Source: Deltaproteobacteria bacterium
Lineage (GTDB): Bacteria; Myxococcota_A; Polyangia; Haliangiales; Haliangiaceae
Direction: 5' to 3'
DNA: 54,997 nt
NCBI GenBank assembly: GCA_013813765.1
Contig: JACCRC010000096.1
Location: 1-54,997, forward strand
A model generated the notes under the pieces. The model made no database searches. It saw nothing but the letters and a program-made list of their open reading frames with translations, and had not been told where the DNA came from. Numbering within the stretch: position 1 is the first letter of the stretch; every line of letters begins with the position of its first letter. The position numbers were made by a program, and so were the translations under genes. Shown one piece after another: positions 17,590 to 28,546 of this stretch.

Positions 17590-18111
17590 TTAAGCCCGAG
17601 CTGAGAGAGGCCGTTCCGGCCGGTCGAGCCAGTCCTGTGTGACCGCGGCGGCAAGCGGCATCGATCTCTCGAATTCCGCGACGATCCCGCGCTCGATCCG
17701 CGACGAGATCAAGGCCACATCGACCGACACGGAGCCCGTGTAGGACCGCTGGATCAGACCGGTCCCGGCCGGCGAAAGCCGGTACAGGGCGGTGATCAGG
17801 GCGCGGCCCCGGAGGATGGAGGGGCGGATCTCGATGTCGATCTCGTCGTCGTGCTTTCGCCAGCGGCAGGTCTCGACGTAGTGCAGCTGGCCCGAGATCA
17901 GCGGCCGTACGAGCGCCGGAAGCTGCCGGCGCGGGACGATCCGGCTGGTGCGGCGAAGCTCCGACGCCGTCTCCGACAGCTCCAGAACGGTGCGCTCGAT
18001 GACGTCGATCTTCCGGTCCTGCTCGAGCTGATGACCGGGATTCCAGTACGCGGCAAGGATCTCGGCGGGCGAGGGCGCACGGAACACGTGCTGGAACGAG
18101 AACGGCGTCAT
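17590..18111 (-). CDS. DUF2505 family protein
   Basis: The 173-residue protein is best read from the ATG at 18111 (MTPFSFQHVFRAPSPAEI). It matches DUF2505: N-terminal START-like strand, a conserved WNPGHQLEQDRKIDVIERTV segment, central VPRRQLPALVRPLI, and C-terminal GSVSVDVALISSRIERGIV. The family is thought to adopt a lipid- or ligand-binding SRPBCC fold; its role is unknown. A longer frame up to 18285 exists, but overlaps the divergent desaturase region and lacks family similarity. Confidence 0.7.
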   Translation of the reverse strand: MTPFSFQHVFRAPSPAEILAAYWNPGHQLEQDRKIDVIERTVLELSETASELRRTSRIVPRRQLPALVRPLISGQLHYVETCRWRKHDDEIDIEIRPSILRGRALITALYRLSPAGTGLIQRSYTGSVSVDVALISSRIERGIVAEFERSMPLAAAVTQDWLDRPERPLSARA

Positions 18112-18253
18112 CGCTGCCGAGTATCCGAGTGCGCCGGCGCATGTCGATGCACCGCTCGGTAACAACGCAGCGGTCATCAAATGGTCACGAGTTGCGGTAA
18201 CCGTGCTGCAACCCTGACCGCCTGTTGGCAAGGAGCATGCACAAACTCGCTGC

Positions 18254-19085
<832 letters not shown>

Positions 19086-19093
<8 letters not shown>

Positions 19094-20471
19094 TCGCGGC
19101 CATGCCGCGCGACGTTGTCGTCTGCGTGGTCATCGTCGACAGCGCGGGACTGAGCACGACCGTACCCGAGGTCACGATCGAGCCCGAGAGTGTGTTGAAG
19201 CGCATGCGGCCAACCGCGCCGCCGCCGCCACCGGCGCGCTTTGCGTTCTCTCCGTTCGATCCGCTCGCAGCGTTGTCATCACCGCCGTCGCCGCCATCAC
19301 CGCCATCGGGCTCGGGCGGACCGCCGCCGTTCACACCGTTGGCGCCGTTGCCGCCGCTCGCCTTCGTGGTCGACAGGGTCGCGCGCTCGCCGCTGGTTCC
19401 GGTCGTGTTACCGCCGCCGCCGCCACCACCACCGCCGCCCCCGTTGACCGCGAGCGCGCTCGATGCGAGCTCGATCACCGGCGCTTCGATCAGGATCGTT
19501 CCGCCGGCTCCGCCCCCACCTCCGCCGCACAGACCACCGCGGCCGCCGCAGCCACCGGCGTGGATCCTACCCGCGAGCGGCTGAGCGCCGTTGATCTTGA
19601 TCCGCTTGTTCGCGACGAGCTGCAGCGCGCCGCCGCCGCCGCCGCCCTCACCGCCGTCAGCCTCGCCACCGCCGCCACCGCCACCGGCGCCGCCAAAGAG
19701 CTGCGCGATCGACGGCGTCCCGAACGCGTCGCCGTCGTTGTCACGGCCGCCGCCATCGCCGCCGGCGCCGCCATGACCCGCGCCGCCGCCGCCCGAGCAC
19801 GGGTTCGAGCCCGAGCCAGCACCGCCGCTGCCCGAGCCCGAGCCGTCTTTCCCGGCTGCGCCACCGGGACTGCCGCCGGGTCCCGCGTTGCTGCCGCTGC
19901 AGTCGCCCTGCGCGTCGATCCCGCCGTTGATCGTGATCTCGCCGATCGAGACGATCGCCGCCGCACGCGTGCCTCGGATGTTCACGAGGCCGTTGATCGT
20001 CAGCTTGTTGAACCGGAACACGCCGACGCTGCCGCGTTGCGTGTAGTCGATGCCGTTGATGATGCCGCCGCCTGCGGCGCGAAGGCCGGTGATCGAACCA
20101 TCGTCGGTGTTGATCGTCGCGGACATGATCGTGTGGTCCGTGAGCGCCGTGGATTCGAGGTCCGCGGTCGTGACGGCGCCACCGCTCGGAACGAGCTGGG
20201 CGCAGTGCGGCTCCGGTGTCTCGAGGCAGCTCCACGCGCAGTCGATGTCGCGCGAGCTCGCACCGCTCGAGTCGCAGACGCGGAGCTTCTGGTTCGCTCC
20301 GATGCACTGCTTCGACGCGGCAACGCACAGGCTGGCGTCGGGGATGTACGCGTCCACCGATGAATCGATCGGAGACAGTGCACCGTCCTCACGTTCGATG
20401 TTCGTGGCGGTGAAGCCGCACGCAGAGACGATCGCGATCCCGAGTACCCGTGTCCGCAACTTCCTGGGCAA
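19086..20471 (-). CDS. Glycine-rich surface lipoprotein
   Basis: The 461-residue product begins with a lipobox (LGIAIVSACGF); the start may be the TTG at 20471 or another TTG at 20459. A short Cys-containing domain (CVAASKQCIGANQ...CAWSCLETPEPHC, about 49-90) follows. About 300 residues of glycine runs then alternate with short beta-strand segments (KLTINGLVNIRG, IVSIGEITINGGI, RIKINGAQPL). Several Gly tracts exceed eight residues. Such proteins are frequent in Myxococcota, perhaps as adhesive or matrix material. Function is not known. Confidence 0.7.
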
Positions 20472-20477
20472 GCTCCC

Positions 20478-21575
20478 CTAGGATATCGCGACTGGCGGCG
20501 GCTTGACGATGTAGTCAAAGTAGGCGCTGGGATCTCCGTTCTTCCCGTCCATCGCGGCGCGGGCAACGTTGAACATCTCGCGCGCGGTCACGTAGTGCAG
20601 CTTGTCTCCTCGCGCGCGTGTCTGCTCGGCGAGCGCGGTGTGCAAGGCTCGTCCACCGTCGCCGAGCAGCGAGCCGCCGGTCTTCTCGATCGCGCCATGG
20701 GTGTGGACCTTCACGAACACCCACTCGGGCCGGCCCTCGATGTGGATCGACTGATCGAGCCATGTGGTGACGCGCGTTGCGCTCGGCGGATCGTCGCCGG
20801 TGATCGCGCCGTTCTCGATTCGAACACCCGTGCCCTTGCGCGCGATCGAGAGCGGTCCCGTGATCATCAGCAGCCGATCGTCGTGGTGCACGCCGACCTT
20901 CGCGCGCTCCCCGTGCTCGTAGCAGCGCGCCTTCGTGAGATCGCCGACCGGCCAGTAGATCTGGTTCACCTTGTCGGGCTGACACGGATCGGGCGCCGAC
21001 GGGAACGTCAGATCGACGTAGCAGCCGAGGTCGTGCAGCATCGGGAGCTCGTCGTCGACGCCGCACCACTTTCCGTCGGGACGGCCGTTCGCGAGGCTCC
21101 AGTTGCCGTGGATGAACGCCCACTGGAACCGACCCGCCGCATCGCGCGAGAGATGACCGTGCTCGGAGAACGTCTTCAGGTGCTGCGCGATCCGCGGCGC
21201 AAGGGTCAGCGCGGTATCGCCGTCGTGGTGAAGGTGAAACTCGACCTCGCCGAAGCCGCCGCGCACGAGGCGCGCGAGCTGATCGAGGAAGTGAGGGCGG
21301 TACTCCTCGCCGGGGAAGAACCAGCCGTGGCGCGGTGGGCGTCCGTTCGCGTCGCGGAACTCGCCGAGCGCGGGATATCCGTCGGCCCACGCGTCGACGC
21401 GGGCGATGCCGACGGGATCCGGAGCGCCTCCCCACAGCGGCTCGTAGTGATCGCAGAGCGCGAACAGGATGTGCCTGTTCCCGCGCGGTTGTGGCGTCCG
21501 CGCACGGCGGATCAGATGCCGACCGTAGTCACGGAGCCAGTAGTGCAAGTTCTTTTTACGAAGGCGGCCTAGCAC
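20478..21575 (-). CDS. Polysaccharide deacetylase-like protein
   Basis: The 365-residue protein (GTG start) has no export signal. Its N-terminal region is basic and aromatic (KKNLHYWLRDYGRHLIRR). Motifs typical of NodB-like deacetylases in exopolysaccharide clusters are seen: FALCDHYEPLWGG with the Asp-His pair, VEFHLHHDGD, and FIHGNWSLANGR. The later VKVHTHGA may supply a further metal ligand. It is divergent from a CapK-family adenylate-forming enzyme; such pairs occur beside capsule or exopolysaccharide genes, though no glycosyltransferases are present here. Confidence 0.65.
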   Translation of the reverse strand: MLGRLRKKNLHYWLRDYGRHLIRRARTPQPRGNRHILFALCDHYEPLWGGAPDPVGIARVDAWADGYPALGEFRDANGRPPRHGWFFPGEEYRPHFLDQLARLVRGGFGEVEFHLHHDGDTALTLAPRIAQHLKTFSEHGHLSRDAAGRFQWAFIHGNWSLANGRPDGKWCGVDDELPMLHDLGCYVDLTFPSAPDPCQPDKVNQIYWPVGDLTKARCYEHGERAKVGVHHDDRLLMITGPLSIARKGTGVRIENGAITGDDPPSATRVTTWLDQSIHIEGRPEWVFVKVHTHGAIEKTGGSLLGDGGRALHTALAEQTRARGDKLHYVTAREMFNVARAAMDGKNGDPSAYFDYIVKPPPVAIS

Positions 21576-21606
21576 GCTCGGTGCATGGTAGTCCGAAACC
21601 CTCTTG

Positions 21607-22983
21607 ATGGATCTCTACGGACCACTGCTCGAGAAGGCGCTGTTCCCTGCATTCGAAGCCGCGCGCGGTCGGCCGACCGTTCCGCTGCTGCGTTACCTGC
21701 AGAGCACCGAGCGCTGGTCTCGCGATCAACTGCTCGACCTACAGGCGGGCTTTCTCCGTCGGTTGATGCGCCACGCTTACCTTCACACTTCGTACTACCG
21801 CGAGCTTCTCGATGACCGCGGTCTGCGTCCGGAGGACTTCGATTCCGTGGAGTCGCTGGAGCGGCTTCCACTGCTCGATCGCGACATCGTGAGGGAGTCG
21901 TTAGAGTCGCGGACCGCGGCCGCTCCCCCGCGCTGGGTCATCCAGAAGTCGACCAGCGGCACCACGGGACAGCCGGTGGTCGTGAAGTACAACGCCGAGT
22001 CGCGGTACTGGCGCGATGCCACTCGCTGGCGCGGCTACGGCTGGGCGAACTACCGGATCGGCATGCGCGCGATGCACTACTGGGGCGCGGGTCCCGCCGC
22101 GCCCAGCTGGGTCAAGCGCAAGAAGGTGATGCTCGACCGCATGCTCAAGCGCGACTTCTACGTCGACTGCACGCCGCGCGGCGATCAGGCGCTGATGGAG
22201 TCGGTCGATCAGCTGCGCAGCATCAAGCCGCACGTGATGGTCGCGTACTCGGCCGGTGCCGCAGCGCTCGCGAGGTTCGTCAACGCGCGCGGCCTGCGCG
22301 ACTGGGGCGACATCCCGGTGCTCCTCGGTGCAGAGCGGCTCTGGCCGGAGGATCGCGAGGAGATCAACAAGGCGTTCGGTCCCGCGTTCGAGACGTACGG
22401 CTGCCGCGAGGTGATGCTCATCAGCTCCGAGTGCGAAGCACACGACGGCATGCACACCTCGATGGAGACGATGATCACCGAGATCGTCGTCCGCGAGCCC
22501 GATGGTCGCGTGCGGGCTGCGAAGCCCGGCGAGACCGGCGAGATCGCGATCACCGATCTGCACAACCTCGCGTGCCCCATGGTCCGCTACATCACCGGCG
22601 ATCTCGCCGTGCAACGCGCGCCGACGCCGTGCGCGTGCGGCCGCGGCCTCGAGCGGATCGGACCGATCGAAGGGCGCGTCACCGAGACGCTGCGCGATGG
22701 CAACGGCAACCCGGTCAACGGCCTCGTGTTCAACATCCTGTTCGGCGTGATGAACCACGTCGCGCTGAAGTTCCAGGTGGTCCAGAAGCTCGACGGCAGT
22801 GTCGTGATGAAGGTCGTTCCCAACGGAACGCCGAAGCTCCCCGAGAAGGAGTCGCGGCAGATCCACGAGTTCGCGGCGAAGTACCTCCCTGGAACGACGT
22901 TCGGTATCGAGTACGTCGAGGACATCCCGCTCACGGCCGCCGGCAAGCGCAAGGTCGTCATCGTCGAGAAGCCAGCGGCGTAG
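21607..22983 (+). CDS. CapK/PaaK-family adenylate-forming enzyme
   Basis: The 458-residue protein carries the ATP-binding signature KSTSGTTGQPV at about residues 117-127, followed by a CapK-like middle. It has a four-Cys-poor segment APTPCACGRGLERIG near residue 343 and a C-terminal lysine in AAGKRKVVIVE. The PaaK/CapK group activates carboxylic acids as AMP esters; CapK members are tied to capsule or surface-polymer synthesis. I use the ATG at 21607, which follows a TTG at 21604. The divergent partner at 20478 supports a surface-polymer role. Confidence 0.8.
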   Translation: MDLYGPLLEKALFPAFEAARGRPTVPLLRYLQSTERWSRDQLLDLQAGFLRRLMRHAYLHTSYYRELLDDRGLRPEDFDSVESLERLPLLDRDIVRESLESRTAAAPPRWVIQKSTSGTTGQPVVVKYNAESRYWRDATRWRGYGWANYRIGMRAMHYWGAGPAAPSWVKRKKVMLDRMLKRDFYVDCTPRGDQALMESVDQLRSIKPHVMVAYSAGAAALARFVNARGLRDWGDIPVLLGAERLWPEDREEINKAFGPAFETYGCREVMLISSECEAHDGMHTSMETMITEIVVREPDGRVRAAKPGETGEIAITDLHNLACPMVRYITGDLAVQRAPTPCACGRGLERIGPIEGRVTETLRDGNGNPVNGLVFNILFGVMNHVALKFQVVQKLDGSVVMKVVPNGTPKLPEKESRQIHEFAAKYLPGTTFGIEYVEDIPLTAAGKRKVVIVEKPAA

Positions 22984-23003
22984 GACGGGAGTAGACTCGC
23001 GGC

Positions 23004-24032
23004 GTGCGAGTGCCGCTCGTCATCGTCACGGGATTCCTCGGCAGCGGGAAGACGACGCTCGTCAACCGGCTGCTCGCGAGGCGTGCCGCGCGTGGGGAGA
23101 CCGCGGACAAGCTCGGCATCATCGTCAACGAGCTCGGCGAGATCGGGATCGACGGCGCTCTGCTCGCTGGCGGGACCACGCGACAAATCGAGCTGCCTGG
23201 TGGCTGCGTGTGCTGCGTGCTCGGCGATGACCTCGACCGCACGCTGATCGAGCTGGTCGACAGCACGCCCGGTCTCGCAGCGATCGTGCTCGAGACGACG
23301 GGCGTCGCGGAGCCGCTGCCGATCGCGTGGGCGCTCGAGCGTGCGCCGGTCGATCAGCGCGTACGCCTGACCGCGATCGTCACGCTCGTGGATGCCGCGA
23401 ACTTTCGCGCCTCGCGGCCGCTGTCGGCATCGGTCGACGCGCAGGTGGCAAATGCTGACGTCGCGCTCGTGACGAAGACAGAAATCGCGAGCCACCATGA
23501 CGCCGCTGCCGCGATCGCCGCCATCGCAGAGCTCGCACCACGGGCGCTCGTCCGCCGGGGCACCACGGACGAGGAGGCCGCGTGGCTCGACGACCTCCTC
23601 GCTGATCCCACGCGACCCCACCTGAATGGCCAGGCAAGTAGCCATGTTCACGACGAGAACTGTCGGCATCCCGACAACGTGGACGCGTACACCGCACACG
23701 GAATCGACAGCGTTTCGGTGCGCGTGCCGGGCGTCGTGGATCTCGAAGAGCTCGAGGATCAGCTCGCCGCGTTGCCCGCCAACTACGTGAGGATCAAGGG
23801 GATCGTACGCTCGATCGACGGCCGTACCGGAACCGACGTCATCGGCTGGAGCGTCGTGCACCGCGTGGGTCCGCGGGTCTCGAGTGAACCGCTCTCCGCG
23901 CAAGACCACGAGGAAGGTCGCATCGTTGCGCTCGGACCCGACGTTGACGCCGAGGCGCTGGCCGCGTGTGTCGGCGCAGCGATCGCGAGTAAGGCATCCG
24001 ACTTGCTTGCTGAGCCGTACACCCCTCGATGA
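23004..24032 (+). CDS. CobW/COG0523-type GTPase (metal chaperone)
   Basis: The 342-residue protein (GTG start) has the P-loop GFLGSGKT at about residues 10-17. The zinc-binding GGCVCC motif of the COG0523 GTPases is near 71, the Walker B-like IVLETTGVAEP near 95, and the base-recognition TKTE near 160. A CobW_C domain follows at about 230-325. A His-rich HVHDENCRH stretch lies between the domains. Family members deliver zinc or other metals to client proteins. The stop overlaps the start of the next lipoprotein gene, so the two are translationally coupled. Confidence 0.85.
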   Translation: MRVPLVIVTGFLGSGKTTLVNRLLARRAARGETADKLGIIVNELGEIGIDGALLAGGTTRQIELPGGCVCCVLGDDLDRTLIELVDSTPGLAAIVLETTGVAEPLPIAWALERAPVDQRVRLTAIVTLVDAANFRASRPLSASVDAQVANADVALVTKTEIASHHDAAAAIAAIAELAPRALVRRGTTDEEAAWLDDLLADPTRPHLNGQASSHVHDENCRHPDNVDAYTAHGIDSVSVRVPGVVDLEELEDQLAALPANYVRIKGIVRSIDGRTGTDVIGWSVVHRVGPRVSSEPLSAQDHEEGRIVALGPDVDAEALAACVGAAIASKASDLLAEPYTPR

Positions 24033-25126
24033 TGAAGCGCATCGTCCTTTGCATGTCCCTCGTGGCCGCTGCCTGCGGCCGTGAGCAGGTCGACGTGGCC
24101 AAGGGCGATCCGACCAACGACTACAACCAGGACGCGCTGCAGACCGCGATCGACGAGTTCGTTGCCAACGGCCGTTCGGCGCAGGCGTTCGCGGATCTCG
24201 CGAAGCAAACGCTCGCGCTCCGCCCCGGGATGGATCGCACCGTCGCCGATCAAGCGGAGCTGAAGCTGATCGTGCTCGCGCTGCAGCCGATGCAGGCGGT
24301 GCAGTCCAAGGCGATGGCAGAGCAGGTCGAGACGCTCGCGCTGACCGTGTGGCCCACGCTGCTCGCGCCGCGGATCACCGCAGACGGCGTGCTGATCAAG
24401 CGCGATCCCAAAGCCGCGCTGCTGCTGCCGCAGACCGGCGAGGATCCGCGCCAGTACATCCAGCGCCTGTGCGGTGGCCCGCTCGCCGGTGACTGCAAGC
24501 AGATCGTTCCCGAGTATCAAGCCGAGATCATCGCGGCGATCGCCACGCGTCGCGCGACGGAGCGTGCACGCAACGCGGTCTCGAGCTGCGTGATGTGCGG
24601 CGCGGAGCCGGGCTGGCACGAGGCGGTTCGGGCGTGGGAGTCGCTCGATCGGATCGCCGCAGCCAAGGAGCACGACGTCGAGCGCAAGGGCGCGCCGGAG
24701 AACTGGCCGATCGCGGGCCCAGCGGCGGAGACCGGCGCTGCGATGGAAGATCCGACCGCGCTCTGGCGCGAAGCCCAGATCAATGCGGTCGGCGAGGTCG
24801 TGATCGGCGGCCAGCGCTACACCGGCGAGGCGCGGATCGAAGCGCTGCGCGATCTGCGGTCCGACAGCGACACGATCGCGCTGCACCTTCGCCCCGAGCT
24901 GTCGCTCGCGCAGGTGAAGGGCATCGTCGCCGATGCGAAGAAGGGTGGCGCGACGAAGGTCGCCGTCGTCGCGCGCGCTCCGCAGTATCCGTGGGAGCGC
25001 AGGGTGTACTGGCTCTCCGACGCCGGCAAGACGCGGGTCAACCTGCGGCCCACCGATTCGCTGCAGCTGCTCCTGCACACGATCGATCACGTCGCTGCTC
25101 CTGGTTCGATCGCGCGCGTCGACTGA
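24029..25126 (+). CDS. Lipoprotein with ExbD/TolR-like C-terminal domain
   Basis: The 365-residue protein starts at ATGATG overlapping the GTPase stop. A lipobox (LVAAACGRE) comes first, then an Asp/Gln-rich helical region and a central CVMCGAEPGW Cys pair. The last ~120 residues (ALRDLRSDSDTIALHLRPEL, QVKGIVADAKKGGATKVAVV) follow the strand-helix-strand pattern of the periplasmic domain of ExbD/TolR proteins. ExbD normally has a transmembrane anchor and works with ExbB, but here the domain hangs on a lipoprotein and no exbB is nearby. The likeness is my inference from pattern. Confidence 0.6.
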   Translation: MMKRIVLCMSLVAAACGREQVDVAKGDPTNDYNQDALQTAIDEFVANGRSAQAFADLAKQTLALRPGMDRTVADQAELKLIVLALQPMQAVQSKAMAEQVETLALTVWPTLLAPRITADGVLIKRDPKAALLLPQTGEDPRQYIQRLCGGPLAGDCKQIVPEYQAEIIAAIATRRATERARNAVSSCVMCGAEPGWHEAVRAWESLDRIAAAKEHDVERKGAPENWPIAGPAAETGAAMEDPTALWREAQINAVGEVVIGGQRYTGEARIEALRDLRSDSDTIALHLRPELSLAQVKGIVADAKKGGATKVAVVARAPQYPWERRVYWLSDAGKTRVNLRPTDSLQLLLHTIDHVAAPGSIARVD

Positions 25127-25216
25127 GACAGCCGTGTCGTGGATCCCGCGCTGCGTGACGGCGCGCGCCCCGGAACTGCCCGGATCTGCACCTCCCCGGG
25201 TGGTTCACCGCTTGCG

Positions 25217-25822
25217 ATGTCCCGGGCCATGCGCAGCGCGATCGCGATCCTCGCCGTCCTCTCGGGGAGCGCGCACGCCGACCTCAACTGGAGTGTGCAC
25301 GTCGGTGGCGGGATGGAGGGCGGCGGCGGCGCGCGTATCGTGAAAGCGGTGCGCCCCGACGGTGTGATGGAGGCAGGGATGATCGTCGAGTACATCAACA
25401 CCAACGGCAACGCGGGCATCGGCGCGTCGGTCGAGGCGGTGGGGCGGTTGACGCCGAGGTTCGAGGATGCCGAGGAGATCAAGGCCGACGGAATGTTCCG
25501 CTGGGCGGGCGACGATCGAAGGTTCCGGTTCGGCGTCGGCGCGGGCATCCGGCTGCTGACCCCGCGTGACGGCAAGGCGATCCAGGGCTACGACCTCATC
25601 CGCCTCGACATGAGCGGTGTGCTCGCGAGCTGGAAGATGGCTCCCGCGATGCCACAGATGAGCTTCGAGGGATACGTGAGCTGGACGTTCGGCTGCTACA
25701 GCGACTCGTACGATGGCGAGCGGATCGGTGACATGAAGCCGGCGAGGCACGACATCGGCTGCGTGGATTCGATCACGAGCACGTACGTCGTCGGGCTGCG
25801 CACCACGGTGAGCTGGCGGTAG
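25217..25822 (+). CDS. Predicted outer-membrane beta-barrel protein
   Basis: The 201-residue product starts at the ATG at 25217 with signal peptide MRSAIAILAVLSGSAHA, cleaved before DLNWSVHVG. The mature part alternates Gly and aromatic residues (FRWAGDDRRFRFGVGAGIRL, EGYVSWTFGCY) and ends in YVVGLRTTVSWR, a good barrel terminus. Two cysteines near the C-terminus may pair. No function is recognisable. It is convergent with sdhB; stops are about 12 bases apart. Confidence 0.65.
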   Translation: MSRAMRSAIAILAVLSGSAHADLNWSVHVGGGMEGGGGARIVKAVRPDGVMEAGMIVEYINTNGNAGIGASVEAVGRLTPRFEDAEEIKADGMFRWAGDDRRFRFGVGAGIRLLTPRDGKAIQGYDLIRLDMSGVLASWKMAPAMPQMSFEGYVSWTFGCYSDSYDGERIGDMKPARHDIGCVDSITSTYVVGLRTTVSWR

Positions 25823-25834
25823 CGCTCGGAGTCT

Positions 25835-26620
25835 CTAGCCCGAGCCGTCGGACTTCGTCTCGCGGTCGCGCGAAGCGAGCGCGGCCTTCGCGTAGTCACG
25901 GTTCATCAGCGCCATCACGTCGCGCTTGATGTCCTTCGGGCACGCGGCCTCGCACTCGTAGTGATTCGAGCAGTTGCCGAACCCGGCGGCGTCCATCGCG
26001 GTCACCATCGCCTGCGTACGGTGCATGCGCTCGGGCTGGCCCTGCGGGAGGCGGTGGAGGTGCGCGAGCTTCGCGGCGACGAACAGCATGGCCGAGCCGT
26101 TGGGGCACGCGGCGACGCATGCGCCGCACGCAATGCATGCGGCCGCGTCCATCGAGTCGTCGGCGGACTCCTTCGGAATGAGGATGTCGTTCGCGTCGGG
26201 CGCCGAGCCGCAGTTCGCGGTGATGAAGCCGCCGGCGGCGATCACGCGATCGAACGGCGTGCGATCGACGCAGAGGTCCTTGATCACGGGGAACGCCTCG
26301 GCGCGCCACGGCTCGATCCAGATCTCGTCGCCGTTCTTGAAGTGCCGCATGTGCAGCTGGCACGTGGTCGTCGCGCGCTGACCGCCGTGCGGCCGGCCGT
26401 TGATCATCAGCGAGCACATGCCGCAGATGCCCTCGCGGCAGTCGTGATCGAACGCGATCGGCTCCTCGCCCTTCGCGGTCAGCTGCTCGTTGAGGATGTC
26501 GAGCATCTCGAGGAACGACGCATGCGTCGAGACGCCGGTGACCTTGTACGTGACCATCTTCCCCGGCGACTTCGCGTTTCGCTGCCGCCAGACGTGGAGG
26601 GTGAGGTTCAGGTCCGACAT
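25835..26620 (-). CDS. sdhB: Succinate dehydrogenase/fumarate reductase iron-sulfur subunit
   Basis: The 261-residue protein carries electrons from the flavin subunit to the membrane quinone site. The [2Fe-2S] ligands are in [19 protein letters not shown], with a later TTC near 87. [17 protein letters not shown] and [15 protein letters not shown] supply the [4Fe-4S] and [3Fe-4S] clusters. The gene is last in sdhCAB and directly abuts sdhA. All cluster cysteines are present. Confidence 0.95.
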   Translation of the reverse strand: MSDLNLTLHVWRQRNAKSPGKMVTYKVTGVSTHASFLEMLDILNEQLTAKGEEPIAFDHDCREGICGMCSLMINGRPHGGQRATTTCQLHMRHFKNGDEIWIEPWRAEAFPVIKDLCVDRTPFDRVIAAGGFITANCGSAPDANDILIPKESADDSMDAAACIACGACVAACPNGSAMLFVAAKLAHLHRLPQGQPERMHRTQAMVTAMDAAGFGNCSNHYECEAACPKDIKRDVMALMNRDYAKAALASRDRETKSDGSG

Positions 26621-28546
26621 CTACTTGTAGCTCCGGGTCGCGAGCTTCACGTTCTCGAACGCCAATGGCTCGACGTGGCGCACGGGCTCCTTGCCTTCGC
26701 CGGCGTACTCCCAGACCGCGGCGTGGCAGAACCGATCGTCGTCGCGCTTGGCCTCGCCGTCGATCTGGTGCTCGACGCGGAAGTGACCGCCGCAGCTCTC
26801 CTCGCGGATCAGCGCGTCCTTGCACATCAGCTCGGCGAACTCGAGGAAGTCGGCGACGCGGCCGGCCTTCTCGAGCGACTGGTTGAACGAGTCGCGATCA
26901 CCGAGCACGGTGACGTCGCGCCAGAACTCCTCGCGCAGCTTCGGGATCGCCTCGAGCGCCGTCTTCAGCGACTCCGCGGAGCGGGCCATGCCGCAGTGCT
27001 CCCACATGATGTGGCCGAGCTCCTTGTGGAAGCTGTCGATCGAGCGCGAACCTCGGACGTTCATCAGACGATCGAGGCGCGCGCGCACGAGGTCTTCGCT
27101 CGCCGCGAACGCACTCGATGTGGGTGATGCGATCGCGGAATTCACGCCGGCCAGTCGGGCGAGATAATCGCCGAGCGTGTAGGGGATGATGAAGTAGCCG
27201 TCGGCGAGGCCCTGCATCAGCGCGGAGGCACCGAGGCGGTTCGCGCCGTGATCCGAGAAGTTCGCCTCGCCGAGGCAGAACAGGCCGGGGATCGTGGTCT
27301 GCAGCTGGTAGTCGACCCACAGCCCGCCCATCGTGTAGTGGACCGCCGGGTAGATGCGCATCGGCAGGCGGTACGGATTCTCTCCCGTGATCCGCTCGTA
27401 CATGTCGAACAGATTTCCGTACCTCTCGCGGATGCGCTCCTCGGTGTCGCGCGCGATCGCGTCGCGGAAGTCGAGGTACACGCCGCGCCCGCCGGGACCG
27501 ACGCCGCGGCCCTCGTCGCAGACTTCCTTCGCGGCGCGCGAGGCGATGTCTCGCGGCGACAGGTTTCCGAACGCGGGGTACTTGCGCTCGAGGTAGTAGT
27601 CACGCGCGTCTTCGGCGATCTGGTCGGGGTGCTTCGCGGTGTCGGTCTTGCTCTTCGGCACCCAGACGCGGCCGTCGTTGCGTAGCGACTCCGACATCAG
27701 CGTGAGCTTCGACTGGAAGTCGCCGGAGACCGGAATGCAGGTCGGGTGGATCTGCGTGAAGCACGGGTTGCCAAAGCCCGCGCCGCGCTTGTATGCGCGA
27801 TACGTCGCGGTGACGTTGCAGCCCTTCGCGTTCGTGGAGAGGTAGTAGACGTTGCCGTAGCCGCCGGTCGCGAGGACGACGGCGTGCGCCGCGTGCGAGG
27901 TGATCGCGCCGGTGACGAGGTCTCTCGCCACGATTCCCACGGCTCGCCCGTTGTCGACGACGAGGTCGAGCATCTCGGTGCGCGAGAACATCGTGACCTT
28001 GCCGGCGCCGATCTGCCTCTCGAGCGCGGAGTACACGCCGAGCAGCAGCTGCTGACCGGTCTGACCGCGCGCGTAGAACGTGCGCGACACCTGCGCGCCA
28101 CCGAAGCTGCGGTTCGCGAGCGTGCCGCCGTACTCGCGCGCGAACGGCACGCCCATCGCGGCGCACTGGTCGATGATGTCGACCGACACCTCGGCGAGGC
28201 GGTGGACGTTTGCCTCGCGCGCGCGGAAGTCGCCGCCCTTCACCGTGTCGTAGAACAGGCGGTGAACCGAGTCGCCGTCGTTCTGGTAGTTCTTCGCCGC
28301 GTTGATGCCGCCCTGCGCGGCGATCGAGTGCGCGCGGCGCGGCGAGTCCTGAAAACAGAAGCAAGCGACGTCATAGCCGAGCTCGGCGAGCGTGGCCGCC
28401 GCGGCGCCGCCCGCGAGACCCGAACCGACGACGATGACCTTGTACTTCCGCTTGTTCGCCGGGTTGACGAGCTTCATCTCGAAGCGGGCGTTCGCCCACT
28501 TCTGCTCGATCGGTCCGCCGGGCACGCGCGCATCGAGCTTCAACAT
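26621..28546 (-). CDS. sdhA: Succinate dehydrogenase/fumarate reductase flavoprotein subunit
   Basis: The 641-residue protein binds FAD through [20 protein letters not shown] near residue 40. [14 protein letters not shown], containing the histidine that covalently binds FAD, lies near 72. [20 protein letters not shown] supplies the active-site region near 395. It oxidises succinate to fumarate (or the reverse). I chose the ATG at 28546, which overlaps the sdhC stop in TGATG. The gene order C-A-B and length match the menaquinone-linked Wolinella/Bacillus-type enzyme. Confidence 0.95.
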   Translation of the reverse strand: MLKLDARVPGGPIEQKWANARFEMKLVNPANKRKYKVIVVGSGLAGGAAAATLAELGYDVACFCFQDSPRRAHSIAAQGGINAAKNYQNDGDSVHRLFYDTVKGGDFRAREANVHRLAEVSVDIIDQCAAMGVPFAREYGGTLANRSFGGAQVSRTFYARGQTGQQLLLGVYSALERQIGAGKVTMFSRTEMLDLVVDNGRAVGIVARDLVTGAITSHAAHAVVLATGGYGNVYYLSTNAKGCNVTATYRAYKRGAGFGNPCFTQIHPTCIPVSGDFQSKLTLMSESLRNDGRVWVPKSKTDTAKHPDQIAEDARDYYLERKYPAFGNLSPRDIASRAAKEVCDEGRGVGPGGRGVYLDFRDAIARDTEERIRERYGNLFDMYERITGENPYRLPMRIYPAVHYTMGGLWVDYQLQTTIPGLFCLGEANFSDHGANRLGASALMQGLADGYFIIPYTLGDYLARLAGVNSAIASPTSSAFAASEDLVRARLDRLMNVRGSRSIDSFHKELGHIMWEHCGMARSAESLKTALEAIPKLREEFWRDVTVLGDRDSFNQSLEKAGRVADFLEFAELMCKDALIREESCGGHFRVEHQIDGEAKRDDDRFCHAAVWEYAGEGKEPVRHVEPLAFENVKLATRSYK

